A stretch of DNA of 64,000 bases from Dokdonella_A sp044227025 (GCF_044227025.1 NZ_JBGAFX010000003.1:434001-498000); one strand, 5' to 3'. Positions 9,700-18,380 are shown, numbered from the stretch's first letter. Made by a program: numbers and translations. Notes: generated by a model from the letters alone, not told the origin.

Positions 9700-10826
9700 T
9701 ACCGCTCGCGCGCAAGACCCTGCTGCACGAATGGCGACGCTTCCTGCCGTCCGCCTTCGCAGTCGCGTTCTCCGGCCTGCTGCTGCTGGTGCAGGCGGCG
9801 CTCGTGTTCGGCATCTTCAACAGTTCCGCGGTGTACATCCGCAAGTCCGGCGGTGAACTCTGGCTCGGCTACCCCGGCACGCAGAGCATCGAGCTTGGTC
9901 GCCCGATCCCGACACAGGCGGAGATCGCCGCATTGATGGACCCGGCCGTCGCGCGCGTCGAGCCGTTCAACTGGATCGATGGCGACTGGCGCGGACCGGT
10001 CGATCGAGGTGGCGTATCGGTGTTCGTCTCCGGCATCGACACGCGCGCGGATGGCCTGATGTTCGCCGATGTGCTGACGCCGGACCTGCGCGCGCGCCTC
10101 GACGAACCGGACGGCGTGATTGTCGATCGCGCCGACCTGTCCAAGCTCGGCCTCGCCGTCGGTGGCCAGGCGGTCATCAACGGCCATCGCGTGCGCATCG
10201 TCGGCGTCGGCAACGGCCTGCGCGCGCTCGGCGGCGTCAACATCGTGACCTCGCTGGCGACTTCGCGCCGGCTCGACAACGGCGACAGCACCGGGCAGGT
10301 CGCGTACTACGTGGTGAAACTGCGCGATCCGGCACAGGCGGATGCGGTGCGCGCACGCCTGCAAACGAGTGGACAAGCGCGCACGTTCGAGGTGTGGACG
10401 AGCGATGCGTTCGCACGCCGCGCCGTCACCTACTGGATGTTCGAGACCGGAGCCGGCCTCGGCGTGCTGTTCCTGGCGGTCGTGGTGTTCATCGTTGGCG
10501 CGGTGATCACCAGCCAGACCCTGATGGGCGCCGTGGCGGGATCGATCCGCGAATACGCGACGTTGCACGCGCTTGGCGTCGGCTTCGCGCAATTGCGCCA
10601 CGTCGTGTTGCAGCAGGCGGCGTGGGTCGGCGCGTTCGGACTCCTCGTCGGCGGCATCGCGACCGCGCTGGTGGTGCTGCTGGCGCAGCGGCGCGATGTG
10701 CCGGTGCAGCTCGACCTGTCCACCGTGCTGGTATGCGCGATCCTGGTCATGGGCATTGCGCTGCTGTCCGGCCTTGCCGCGGTGCGCGCGCTGCGCCACG
10801 CGGACCCGGCGTTGCTGCTGCGGTGA
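9696..10826 (+). CDS. FtsX-type ABC transporter permease (DevC/MacB-like)
   Basis: A 376-residue inner membrane permease. One TM segment near the N-terminus (LPSAFAVAFSGLLLLVQAALVFGIF) is followed by a periplasmic domain of about 220 residues. Three TM segments then close the protein (GAGLGVLFLAVVVFIVGAVIT, GAFGLLVGGIATALVVLL, VLVCAILVMGIALLSGLAAV). This is the four-TM FtsX layout seen in MacB and cyanobacterial DevC. The start is GTG at 9696, overlapping the stop of the outer membrane factor gene; the reading frame extends further upstream but only as a shadow of that gene. Pairs with the ATPase four bases downstream. Confidence 0.88.
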   Translation: MIPLARKTLLHEWRRFLPSAFAVAFSGLLLLVQAALVFGIFNSSAVYIRKSGGELWLGYPGTQSIELGRPIPTQAEIAALMDPAVARVEPFNWIDGDWRGPVDRGGVSVFVSGIDTRADGLMFADVLTPDLRARLDEPDGVIVDRADLSKLGLAVGGQAVINGHRVRIVGVGNGLRALGGVNIVTSLATSRRLDNGDSTGQVAYYVVKLRDPAQADAVRARLQTSGQARTFEVWTSDAFARRAVTYWMFETGAGLGVLFLAVVVFIVGAVITSQTLMGAVAGSIREYATLHALGVGFAQLRHVVLQQAAWVGAFGLLVGGIATALVVLLAQRRDVPVQLDLSTVLVCAILVMGIALLSGLAAVRALRHADPALLLR

Positions 10827-10830
10827 GCAC

Positions 10831-11544
10831 ATGACCGCCGCCCTCGTCGCCGACGCACTGTCGAAATCCTTCGTCACCGGCGCGGTGCGCACCGATGTGC
10901 TGCGCAGCCTGTCGATCGAGGTCGCGGCCGGCGAACTCACGCTCGTCTCCGGCCCGTCCGGTTGCGGCAAGAGCACCCTGCTGGCGATCCTCAGCGGACT
11001 CCTGCGCCCCGACGGCGGACGCGCGTTCGCGCTCGGCCAGGACCTCGCGCGCCTCAAGCCGGTCGAGCTCGAGCGTTTCCGCCTGCAACACACCGGTTTC
11101 GTGTTCCAGGGTTTCAACCTGTTCCCGGCGCTCAACGCACTCGAGCAGGTGATGCTGCCGCTCGGCTACCTCGGCCTCGACAACGCAAGCGCACGTCGAC
11201 GCGCCATCGATGCACTCGGCGAGGTCGGCCTCGGCAGTCGCATGCAGCTCAAGCCGGCGCAGCTTTCCGGCGGCGAGAAGCAGCGTGTCGCGATCGCACG
11301 CGCTCTGGCGAAGGAGCCGCAGTTGCTGTTCGCCGACGAGCCGACCAGCGCGCTGGATGCCGCGAACGGGCAGATCGTCATCGACACCCTGCACCGGATC
11401 GCGCGCACGCATGGCGCGACCGTGCTGTGCGTGAGCCACGATCCGCGCCTCACGGCGCACGCGGATCGCGTCCTCGCGATGGAGGATGGCAAGATACTGT
11501 CCGACCGCCGACCCGCCGCAGCCGTGAAGGATGAGCACCGATGA
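10831..11544 (+). CDS. ABC exporter ATP-binding protein (DevA/LolD-like)
   Basis: A 237-residue ATPase of the LolD/MacB/DevA group. Walker A (GPSGCGKST, residues 41-49), Q-loop (FVFQGFNLFPALNALEQV), signature (LSGGEKQRVAIARAL, 146-160), Walker B (LLFADEPTSALD) and H-loop (VSHDPR) are all intact. It powers the FtsX-type permease encoded four bases upstream. Its last four bases, ATGA, overlap the start of the adaptor gene, so translation is probably coupled. Confidence 0.92.
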   Translation: MTAALVADALSKSFVTGAVRTDVLRSLSIEVAAGELTLVSGPSGCGKSTLLAILSGLLRPDGGRAFALGQDLARLKPVELERFRLQHTGFVFQGFNLFPALNALEQVMLPLGYLGLDNASARRRAIDALGEVGLGSRMQLKPAQLSGGEKQRVAIARALAKEPQLLFADEPTSALDAANGQIVIDTLHRIARTHGATVLCVSHDPRLTAHADRVLAMEDGKILSDRRPAAAVKDEHR

Positions 11545-12455
11545 GCATCGCCCGCGCACTGCACGCCGCCGTGGTCACGCTGTTTTCCGTCGCCGCGCTG
11601 GCCGGGCTCGCCGCGTGTTCGTCGGAGCGGGATGCGAACGCCGGCCCGCTGCCGCCGTCCGGCACGTATCTGGCAATGGCGCGCGGGCAGGTCGATGTCG
11701 AAGGCGGACTGGTGCGCGTCGTCGCCGCGCGCGACGGTCGCGTCGAGGAGGTGCGCGTCGAGGACGGCGATGTCGTCAAGCAGGGCGACGTGCTCGCGCG
11801 CCTCGAACAGCGCCCGGCGCGCATTGCGCTCGGCATCGCCGAGGCGACGCTGGCGCAGGCGAACGCACAGGCCGCGGTGCTCAATGCCAAGCTCGCGCCG
11901 CTCGCCGACCAGGCGCGCCGCGTCGCCGAAGCCGCCGGCGCGGGCGCGGCGAGCGGTCAATCCGCCGACGACGCCGGTACCGCGGTCGCGGTGCTGAAAG
12001 CGGAAGTCACTGCCGCCGAGGCCGCCGCGCGCGTCGCGCGCGAGCAGGTCGAGCAGGCGCGCGCCGAACTCGACCAGCGCACGATCGTCGCGCCCGCTGC
12101 CGGACGCATCGTGCGGCGCTCGGTGCATGTCGGCGATTCCGTGTCGGCGCAGGCAGGCGCCGAGCTGTTCCAGCTGCTGCCGGACCGTCCCCGCATCGTG
12201 CGTGCCGAATTGAATGAAGCCTACGTCGACCTGGTCAAGCCGGGCATGCGCGCCGAAGTCGTGCGCGACTCCGACCAGGGCACCGTCGTAAGCGCCGAGG
12301 TCCTGCGCGTCGGCGAAGTATTCGGCCCCAGCCGCCTCACCGACGATCCGGTCGAACGCGCCGGCGCGCACGACGTCGAGTGCGTGCTGCGCCTCGACGG
12401 TGGCGAGTTCCGCATCGGCCAGCGCGTGCTGGTGCGATTCAAGAAGCAGGGCTAA
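11541..12455 (+). CDS. HlyD-family adaptor lipoprotein of the ABC exporter
   Basis: A 304-residue periplasmic adaptor. The lipobox LAAC gives a lipidated Cys at residue 26. A lipoyl half-domain (VRVVAARDGRVEEVRVEDGDVVKQGDVLARLE) leads into an Ala-rich coiled-coil hairpin (about 90-175), then the second lipoyl half (RTIVAPAAGRIVRRSVHVGDSVSAQAG) and a beta-barrel region. It would bridge permease and outer membrane factor. Cyanobacterial DevBCA has the same logic but a membrane-anchored adaptor; lipid anchoring here is like AcrA. Last gene of the operon. Export substrate unknown; glycolipids and macrolides are examples from related systems. Confidence 0.88.
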   Translation: MSIARALHAAVVTLFSVAALAGLAACSSERDANAGPLPPSGTYLAMARGQVDVEGGLVRVVAARDGRVEEVRVEDGDVVKQGDVLARLEQRPARIALGIAEATLAQANAQAAVLNAKLAPLADQARRVAEAAGAGAASGQSADDAGTAVAVLKAEVTAAEAAARVAREQVEQARAELDQRTIVAPAAGRIVRRSVHVGDSVSAQAGAELFQLLPDRPRIVRAELNEAYVDLVKPGMRAEVVRDSDQGTVVSAEVLRVGEVFGPSRLTDDPVERAGAHDVECVLRLDGGEFRIGQRVLVRFKKQG

Positions 12456-12602
12456 GGTCGAGCTGCCAATCGACCGGACCGGCTGTGGTGTTGCTTCCAG
12501 CCTTCCGTCCCTGGGCCGGCCTCGACCCGAAACCGACCCGAAAGGCGACCGCCGCTAGGCTGCTGTCCGTGGCGGTCCCAATCGGGCCGCAGGAAGCAGC
12601 CC

Positions 12603-13304
12603 GTGTCCCAGTGGACCATCCTGTGCGACTTTGACGGCACGATTTCCGTCGAGGACATCACCGATTCGCTGCTCGAACGCTTCGGCCGACCCGGCTGGCA
12701 GTCGCTCGAGCAGGCGTGGAAGCGCGGCGAGATTGGTTCGCGCGATTGCATGGCGCAGCAGGTCGGCCTGCTCGAAGCCACCGACGGCGAGCTCGATGCG
12801 CATCTGGACAGCATGATGATCGATCGCGCGTTCCCGCAGTTCGTCGCGGCGGCGCGTGAAGCAGGGGTGCCCCTGACCGTGCTCAGCGACGGCCTCGACT
12901 ACGCGATCCGACGGGTACTCGGCCAGCATGGGCTCGACGACCTGCCGATCGTCGCCAATCGCTTCACCGCGGTGGGCGAAAGCGGCTGGCGCCTCGAATT
13001 CCCCTTCGGCAGCCCGCACTGCCGCAGCGGCAACTGCAAGTGCGCGAGCGTGGCGGGTGCACACGCCGAGCGTCGGCGCGTGCTGCTGATCGGCGATGGC
13101 ACCTCGGATTTCTGCGTCGCCGGCGTGGCCGACCTCGTGTTCGCCAAGCATCGCCTGATCGAGCATTGCCGCTCGGCCGGCATCCCGTACGTGCCGATCA
13201 CCGGGTTTGCCGACGCGCTCGAATTGCTGCCGACGTTGCTGGCGGGCGAGCTTGCTGCGCATGGCGATGAAGCGATGCAGGCGCCGACGCAGCAGGTCGC
13301 GTGA
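12603..13304 (+). CDS. HAD-IB phosphatase, MtnX-like
   Basis: A 233-residue HAD phosphatase of the phosphoserine-phosphatase/MtnX group. Motif I is CDFDGTIS (Asp9 nucleophile, Asp11), motif II is VLSDG and motif IV is IGDGTSDFCVAGVAD. A Cys-rich insert HCRSGNCKCASV resembles the CxxCK element of MtnX, which dephosphorylates a methionine-salvage intermediate. The start codon is GTG at 12603, 8 bases after AGGAAG. No other methionine-salvage gene is adjacent. The next gene, about 100 bases downstream, encodes a class III aminotransferase, so the pair may act on a phosphorylated amino or keto compound. Substrate unknown. Confidence 0.75.
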   Translation: MSQWTILCDFDGTISVEDITDSLLERFGRPGWQSLEQAWKRGEIGSRDCMAQQVGLLEATDGELDAHLDSMMIDRAFPQFVAAAREAGVPLTVLSDGLDYAIRRVLGQHGLDDLPIVANRFTAVGESGWRLEFPFGSPHCRSGNCKCASVAGAHAERRRVLLIGDGTSDFCVAGVADLVFAKHRLIEHCRSAGIPYVPITGFADALELLPTLLAGELAAHGDEAMQAPTQQVA

Positions 13305-13403
13305 CGCGGGATCGAACACGGCGACGCTTATCCAGGTATCACCCTGCCAACGATGCCACGCCCACGCGTGGCCGATCGCACGACCGGAGTCACCACCTTG
13401 AAC

Positions 13404-14765
13404 ATGGACACCTCCACGCATCCTTCCGCGCTCGCCGACGGTCTCCAGACCAGTCGCAGCGGCGAGCTGTTCGGCGCCGCCTGCAAGCTGATCCCGGGCG
13501 GCGTCAACAGCACCGCGCGCGCGACGTGGTCGGGCTGGAATCCATATCCGTTGTTCGTCGAGAGCGGGCAGGGTTCGCGCCTGACCGACGTCGATGGCAA
13601 CGAATACATCGACTACCTGCTTGGCCTCGGTCCAATGATCTTCGGCCATCGTCCGGCGCGCGTGACGCAGGCGGTGGTCGACTTCATCCAGAACCGCGGC
13701 ACCGTGTTCGCGCTGCCGACCGCCGACGAGGCGCGCCTCGCGCAGAAGATCGTCGATGCGATTCCGAGCGTGGACATGGTGCGGCTGTGCAATACCGGCA
13801 CCGAGGCCGTGCTGTACGCGACGCGTCTCGCGCGTGCGTTCACGAAGCGCAGCAAGATCATCCGCTTCGAGGGCATGTACCACGGGTTCTCGGACGGCGT
13901 GTACTGGAGCAAGCATCCGTCGATCAGCAAGGCCGGCCCCGACAACCGTCCGATTGCGGTGGCCCAGGGTCCGGGCATGCCGAAGGGCGTGGAAGACAAC
14001 CTCATCATCCTGCCGTGGAACGACGCGCAGGCGCTGGAGGACGCGATCCGGCGCGAAGGCGACAACATCGCCGCCGTGCTGACCGAACCGGTCATGTGCA
14101 ACACCGGCTGCATCCTGCCCAGGCCCGGTTACCTCCAGGCGATGCGCGAGATCACGTCGAAGCACGGCATCGTGCTGATCTTCGACGAGGTCATCACCGG
14201 TTTCCGCCTCGGCCTCGCCGGTGCGCAGGGTCGCCTCGGCATCAAGCCGGACCTGTCGGTGTTCGCGAAAGGCATCGGCGGCGGCTTCCCGGTCGCGGCG
14301 ATGGGTGGTCGCGCCGACATCATGGCGCTGGTCGCGAACGGCACGGTGTCGATGGCGGGCACCTACAGCGCGAACGGCATCGCGATCGCGGCCGCGAACG
14401 CGGCTCTCGACGAACTCAACACGCCGGGGCTGTACGCACAGCTCGATGCGGTATCCGACGAGCTGCGCTCGGGCCTCGCCACGGTCATGGCGGATGCGGG
14501 CTTGCCCGCCTACGTCGTCGGCATCGGACCGCTCATGCAGGTATGGTTCGCGAAGGACGAGATCCACAACTACCGCGACGCCGAACGCCACGCCGACCAG
14601 AAGATCTTCGACGTATGGTGGAGGGGCATGCTCGCGCGTGGCGTGCTGTTCCATCCGGGCGCGTACGAAAACCTGTTCGTATCGACCGCGCACACGCGCG
14701 CGGACGTGGCGGCGACGCTCGAGGCGGCGAGGCAGGTCGCGGCGGAGCTTGCGCGCACGATCTAG
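13404..14765 (+). CDS. Class III PLP aminotransferase, GSA-aminomutase-like
   Basis: A 453-residue fold-type I PLP enzyme related to glutamate-1-semialdehyde aminomutase (HemL). Features are LIPGGVNSTARA near the N-terminus, LCNTGTEAVLYATRLAR (phosphate-binding turn), MYHGFSDG, LIFDEVITGFRLG with the Asp that contacts the PLP nitrogen, and VFAKGIGGGFPVAAMGG with the Schiff-base Lys. The HemL role is unlikely to be certain because many paralogues transaminate other amino compounds. It lies about 100 bases after the HAD phosphatase gene. The ATG at 13404 is chosen; a TTG at 13398 is better spaced from GGAG (13385-13388) and is a fair alternative. Confidence 0.8.
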   Translation: MDTSTHPSALADGLQTSRSGELFGAACKLIPGGVNSTARATWSGWNPYPLFVESGQGSRLTDVDGNEYIDYLLGLGPMIFGHRPARVTQAVVDFIQNRGTVFALPTADEARLAQKIVDAIPSVDMVRLCNTGTEAVLYATRLARAFTKRSKIIRFEGMYHGFSDGVYWSKHPSISKAGPDNRPIAVAQGPGMPKGVEDNLIILPWNDAQALEDAIRREGDNIAAVLTEPVMCNTGCILPRPGYLQAMREITSKHGIVLIFDEVITGFRLGLAGAQGRLGIKPDLSVFAKGIGGGFPVAAMGGRADIMALVANGTVSMAGTYSANGIAIAAANAALDELNTPGLYAQLDAVSDELRSGLATVMADAGLPAYVVGIGPLMQVWFAKDEIHNYRDAERHADQKIFDVWWRGMLARGVLFHPGAYENLFVSTAHTRADVAATLEAARQVAAELARTI

Positions 14766-14820
14766 GAAGGGTCACTGGCCCGCCGCGGAACACGCCAACC
14801 TATCGGGTGCTGGAAGGAAT

Positions 14821-14838
14821 GGTGGGCTTGAGCCCACC
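14821..14838. repeat. Short perfect hairpin GGTGGGCT/AGCCCACC
   Basis: An 8-bp perfect stem with a 2-base loop, 56 bases past the aminotransferase stop. This GGTGGGCT...AGCCCACC form is a familiar dispersed intergenic palindrome. It has no T-tract. Confidence 0.45.
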
Positions 14839-14923
14839 CTGCCGCGTGTTCCTAACCGGAATTTGACGCCGCACATCGCGGTTTCGGCAACACTGCGCGC
14901 CCCCTCGAATGGAATCCGTTTCG

Positions 14924-15952
14924 ATGAGCCGCTTCGTGTTCGGTGTTGTCGCAAGCCTCGTGCTGGCATGGAATGTACCTGCGGTCGCGGTGGAACCCAC
15001 GGCGCCCGCTGACACGGCATCGCTCGACACGATCGTCGTCACCGGCGAGCAGCCCGGTCCCGGCCTGTGGAAGGTATCGAAGGGCGATCATGCGATGTGG
15101 GTGCTCGGCACGCTCTCGCCGTTGCCGAAGCGGTTCGAGTGGCGTGCTGCGGAGGTCGCGTGGCGGATCGCCGAGTCGCAGGAGGTGCTGCTCGCGCCGC
15201 ATGTGAAGATGGAGCCGGACACCGGCTTTTTCGGTCAGCTCGCATTGCTGCCGTCGCTGATCGGCATCCGCGACAACCCCGACGGCGCAAAGCTTGCGGA
15301 CGTGCTGCCGGCGGATCTGTATGCGCAGTGGAGCACCCTCAAGCAGCGCTACATCGGTCGCAGCGGCAAGGTCGAGAAGTGGCGTCCGATCTTCGCCGCG
15401 CGCGAGCTCTACGTCGCCGCGATCGGATCCGCCGGTCTCGCCGAGAAGCCGATCGTGGCCGATGCGGTGCGCAAGGCAGCGAAGAAGGCCGGCGTGCCGC
15501 TGCGGCCGGTCGTGCTCGAAATCGGGATCGAGGCACCGAAGGCGCTGCTGAAGGACTTCAAGAAGGCGGCGCTCGACGACCAGGCATGCTTCCGCGCGAC
15601 GCTCGAACGAGTGGATACGGATCTGGCTCGCATGACCGCGCGCGCGAACGCGTGGGCGACCGGGGATCTGGGCGCGTTGCGCGCACTGCCGCATGTGGAC
15701 GAGGAAGGTCCGTGCCGCGATGCGATCCTGAAACTGTCGCTGGCGCGCGAACACGGCCTCGACGGCATCGAGGCCAAGGTGCGCAAGGCATGGCTCGACG
15801 CGGCGACGGACGTGCTCGACCGGGACACGACGAGCTTCGCGATCCTGCCCATGCGCCTGGTCGTCGATGCGGACGGCTACCTCGCCGCGCTGCGCGCGCG
15901 CGGCTATTCGATCGAAGCGCCGGATGATGGTGCCGGGGATGTGGCCGAGTAG
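14924..15952 (+). CDS. TraB/GumN family exported protein
   Basis: A 342-residue protein of the TraB/GumN (TIKI-like) superfamily. A signal peptide (about residues 1-22, ending VPAVAVE) precedes the conserved LWKVSKGDHAMWVLGTLSPLPKRFEW segment, in which GT(L/I)SPLP replaces the more usual GT.H. Family members hold candidate metal-dependent peptidase residues, and the loss of the His in this motif suggests altered chemistry. The start at 14924 is preferred over 14909 because it immediately begins the signal peptide. The stop codon TAG is also the first three bases of a 90-bp palindromic element. Confidence 0.75.
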   Translation: MSRFVFGVVASLVLAWNVPAVAVEPTAPADTASLDTIVVTGEQPGPGLWKVSKGDHAMWVLGTLSPLPKRFEWRAAEVAWRIAESQEVLLAPHVKMEPDTGFFGQLALLPSLIGIRDNPDGAKLADVLPADLYAQWSTLKQRYIGRSGKVEKWRPIFAARELYVAAIGSAGLAEKPIVADAVRKAAKKAGVPLRPVVLEIGIEAPKALLKDFKKAALDDQACFRATLERVDTDLARMTARANAWATGDLGALRALPHVDEEGPCRDAILKLSLAREHGLDGIEAKVRKAWLDAATDVLDRDTTSFAILPMRLVVDADGYLAALRARGYSIEAPDDGAGDVAE

Positions 15953-16039
15953 GGCGGACGCGCGCGCAGCGCAAGTCCGGCCACTGTGTCGATCATGCCG
16001 ATGCCGGACGGCGGCACGCACTGCGTGCGTACCGCCCTA
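15950..16039. repeat. TAGGGCGG-ended palindromic element, copy A
   Basis: A 90-bp element bounded by TAGGGCGG and its complement CCGCCCTA. An inner arm of the first half (GGACGCGCGCAGCGCAAGTCC) is itself a hairpin, and the second half contains GCACGCACTGCGTGC. The opening TAG is the stop codon of the TraB/GumN gene. A second copy with the same layout follows radA at 42156-42251. Related elements are common between genes in gammaproteobacteria. Confidence 0.65.
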
Positions 16040-16135
16040 CGCGGCTGTCCTGTGGTATCGCCGATCGCCCTGCTGCCGACCGGCGCGAAAGGCGAGGCCC
16101 GCGAGACCTCGCCCGTGTCTTCGCGATCCGTCGCG

Positions 16136-16456
16136 TCAGCGTTCCCAGCGGCCACGGTCATAGCGCCAGCGGTCTCCGTCGCGGTCCCACTGCGCTGGCC
16201 GGTAGTGGTAGCCGGGACGTTCGCGCACCCAATATCCGCGGTGCCAGCGATGGTGGCGATGCTGCCATCCCCAATAGCCGGGCACCCAGACATAACCACG
16301 GCGCGGGGCCGGCACGATTTCCGCGCGCAGAGGAGGTGGCGCGACGTTCGCGTAGATGTCGACATGCACGCGCGCCTGCGCCGGGGCCGCCGCGAACGAA
16401 AATGCGCCGGCGGCGGCGAGGGTTGCGGTGAGCAGCAGCTGCTTGCGGATGTGCAC
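16136..16456 (-). CDS. Exported YXWGXW-repeat protein
   Basis: A 106-residue exported protein. The start is GTG at 16456, placed by AGGAG 5-9 bases upstream; there is no suitable ATG. The signal peptide runs to about residue 28 (AAPAQA-RVHV). The mature part is rich in Trp, Tyr, His and Arg, with RGYVWVPGYWGWQHRHHRWHRGYW followed by GYHYRPAQW, the short aromatic repeat that defines the YXWGXW family. These small periplasmic or surface proteins are common in beta- and gammaproteobacteria and have no established role. Separated from kynU by 91 bases on the same strand and probably transcribed separately. Confidence 0.75.
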   Translation of the reverse strand: MHIRKQLLLTATLAAAGAFSFAAAPAQARVHVDIYANVAPPPLRAEIVPAPRRGYVWVPGYWGWQHRHHRWHRGYWVRERPGYHYRPAQWDRDGDRWRYDRGRWER

Positions 16457-16547
16457 GGTCGTCTCCTGTCGCGCCGGTGGGGCGCTCTGCGGAGCAGAAG
16501 CTAGGACATGCGCACTGAACGGACGCCGATCCCGCAGGCGCCTGAAT

Positions 16548-17837
16548 TCAGCGCGTTGCCGCCCATTCACGCACCGCGCCCACGAAGTGCAGGCAATCGA
16601 TGTGGCGGTTGTACAGCGGCGTCGGCGCGGCCCGGATGACATCCGGTTCGCGCCAGTCGACGACGATGCCGCTCGCATGCAGGTGCTCGAACAGCGAACG
16701 TCCTGCTTCGCGCGGACCTTTCACGCGCAGCGACAGCTGGCAGCCACGGCGTGCCGGGTCGTTTGGCGTCGCGATGTCGAGCACGTCGCCCGCATGCTTG
16801 CGGATCAGCTCATCGAAGTACGCGGTCAGCGCCTTCGACTTCGCGCGCAGCGCGGGCATGCCGGCACGCCGGAAGAGGCCGAGCGAAACGCGCACCGGTG
16901 CCAGCGCGAGGATCGGCGGATTGGAAAGCTGCCATCCGTCCGCGCCCGGCGTGGCGACGAACTCGGGCGCCATGCGGAAGCGCGTCGCCTGGTCGTGACC
17001 CCACCAGCCGGCGAAGCGCGGCAGGTCGGCGCGCGCGTGGCGTTCGTGCACGAAGCAGCCGGCGACCGCGCCGGGGCCTGCGTTGAGGTATTTGTAGCTG
17101 CACCAGACCGCGAAATCGCAGCCGTCGTCGTGCAGCGCGAGTTCGAGATTGCCCGCGGCGTGGGCGAGATCGAAGCCGACCAGACAGCCTTGCGCGTGCG
17201 CCGCGCGCGTGATCGCGGCGAGATCGAACGCCTGGCCGGACAGGTACTGCACGCCCGGCAGCATGACCAGCGCGATGCGCTTGCCGTGCTGCTCGATCGC
17301 ACCCAGGATCGCGTCCGGCGAAAGCGAGCCGTCGGCGAGATCCGGATCGATCTCGATCAGCGCATCGGCGGGATCGAAGCCGTGGAACTTGATCTGCGAC
17401 TCGACCGCATGATGATCGGACGGGAACGCGTTGCGCTCGATCAGGATCGCGTTGCGTGCCGGCGTCGGCCGGTAGAAGCTGACCATCATCAGGTGCAGGT
17501 TCACGGTCAGCGAATTCATCGCGACCACTTCGTGCGGCAGTGCGCCTACCAGCGCGGCGAGGTCGTCGCGCACGAACTGGTGGTACGGCATCCACGGGTG
17601 GCGTCCGCGAAAATGCGCCTCCACCGCGAGCTGCTGCCAGTCGTCCAGTTCCTCGAGCAGGGCGTCGCGCGTCGCGCGCGGCTGCAGGCCGAGCGAGTTG
17701 CCGCACAGGTAAACCTGTTCGGACCCGTCGTCGTGGCGCGGGATCAGGAACTCGCCGCGGAACGCGGCGAGCGGATCATGCGCATCGAGTTGCAATGCGC
17801 GCGCTTCGAGTTCACGCAGTTGGTCCGGCGCCACCAT
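16548..17837 (-). CDS. kynU: Kynureninase
   Basis: A 429-residue PLP enzyme that cleaves kynurenine or 3-hydroxykynurenine to (3-hydroxy)anthranilate and alanine. Family marks are VYLCGNSLGLQP, NSLTVNLHLMMVSFYRPTP, FDLAHAAGN with the PLP-binding Asp, WCSYKYLNAGPGAVAGCFVHE with the Schiff-base Lys at about 249, and FAGWWGHDQATRFRM. Length matches the family (about 420). The ATG at 17837 lies two bases after the stop of the upstream unknown gene, so ACMSD, the unknown and kynU form one transcription unit. Confidence 0.95.
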   Translation of the reverse strand: MVAPDQLRELEARALQLDAHDPLAAFRGEFLIPRHDDGSEQVYLCGNSLGLQPRATRDALLEELDDWQQLAVEAHFRGRHPWMPYHQFVRDDLAALVGALPHEVVAMNSLTVNLHLMMVSFYRPTPARNAILIERNAFPSDHHAVESQIKFHGFDPADALIEIDPDLADGSLSPDAILGAIEQHGKRIALVMLPGVQYLSGQAFDLAAITRAAHAQGCLVGFDLAHAAGNLELALHDDGCDFAVWCSYKYLNAGPGAVAGCFVHERHARADLPRFAGWWGHDQATRFRMAPEFVATPGADGWQLSNPPILALAPVRVSLGLFRRAGMPALRAKSKALTAYFDELIRKHAGDVLDIATPNDPARRGCQLSLRVKGPREAGRSLFEHLHASGIVVDWREPDVIRAAPTPLYNRHIDCLHFVGAVREWAATR

Positions 17838-17839
17838 CG

Positions 17840-18373
17840 TCAGTGCTTCAGCGAGGCGACGACCGCGCCGCAGGCGTTGTCGAACGCGGAATTCCACGCC
17901 GGTGGCGTCGTTGCGAGCATGGGGCGCTGACAGCGCACTTCGACCGCGATGTTGCCGCTCAACTGGAAGCTGTCGCGCACGAGGTACTTGGTCTTGCCGC
18001 GCACGACGAAATACTGGTGTGCGGACGTGTCCTTGTTGGCCGGATCCGCTTCGTAGCCACCCTGCGTCTTGGCACGTTCGAACTCGTCCTGCACGGTCGC
18101 CGCAAATTGCGAAGCGTCCTTGAGCTGGCGCGTCTTCACGGTGACGTTCGCCACATCCTCGCTGCCCTGCGCGCTCGCATCAGGTACCTGGAACGCGACG
18201 GCCTGCGGATTGCCGTCGGTCTTTTCCATGATCGCGGTCCAGTCGGCGGGGACGTGGAAGCGCACCTGGTCCCCATTGAGCGAGTAGTCGGTCTTCGCCT
18301 GCGCGTGCACGGTCGCGGCGGCGAAGGCGGCGAACAGGGCGGTCGGCAGGATGGTTGAACGCAACATCGGCAT
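17840..18373 (-). CDS. Exported protein of unknown function between ACMSD and KynU
   Basis: A 177-residue protein with a signal peptide (residues 1-24, FAAATVHAQA). The mature part has DYSLNGDQVRFHVPADWTAIMEKTDGNPQAVAFQVPD, then a region of alternating strands and helices (ANVTVKTRQLKDASQFAATVQDEFERAK), and ends with Cys residues in VRCQRP and DNACGAV. This layout recalls small periplasmic proteins that hold lipoprotein-like or PsbP/DUF1795-like folds, but I cannot assign a family. It starts 7 bases after the ACMSD stop, with GGAG overlapping that stop, and ends 2 bases before kynU. The tight packing implies co-expression, though its periplasmic location is odd for this pathway. Confidence 0.7.
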   Translation of the reverse strand: MPMLRSTILPTALFAAFAAATVHAQAKTDYSLNGDQVRFHVPADWTAIMEKTDGNPQAVAFQVPDASAQGSEDVANVTVKTRQLKDASQFAATVQDEFERAKTQGGYEADPANKDTSAHQYFVVRGKTKYLVRDSFQLSGNIAVEVRCQRPMLATTPPAWNSAFDNACGAVVASLKH

Positions 18374-18380
18374 CACGTGT

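Noticed and set aside
14909..14923. Upstream start for the TraB/GumN gene
   Set aside because: The extra five residues precede the signal peptide and no better ribosome-binding site is seen.
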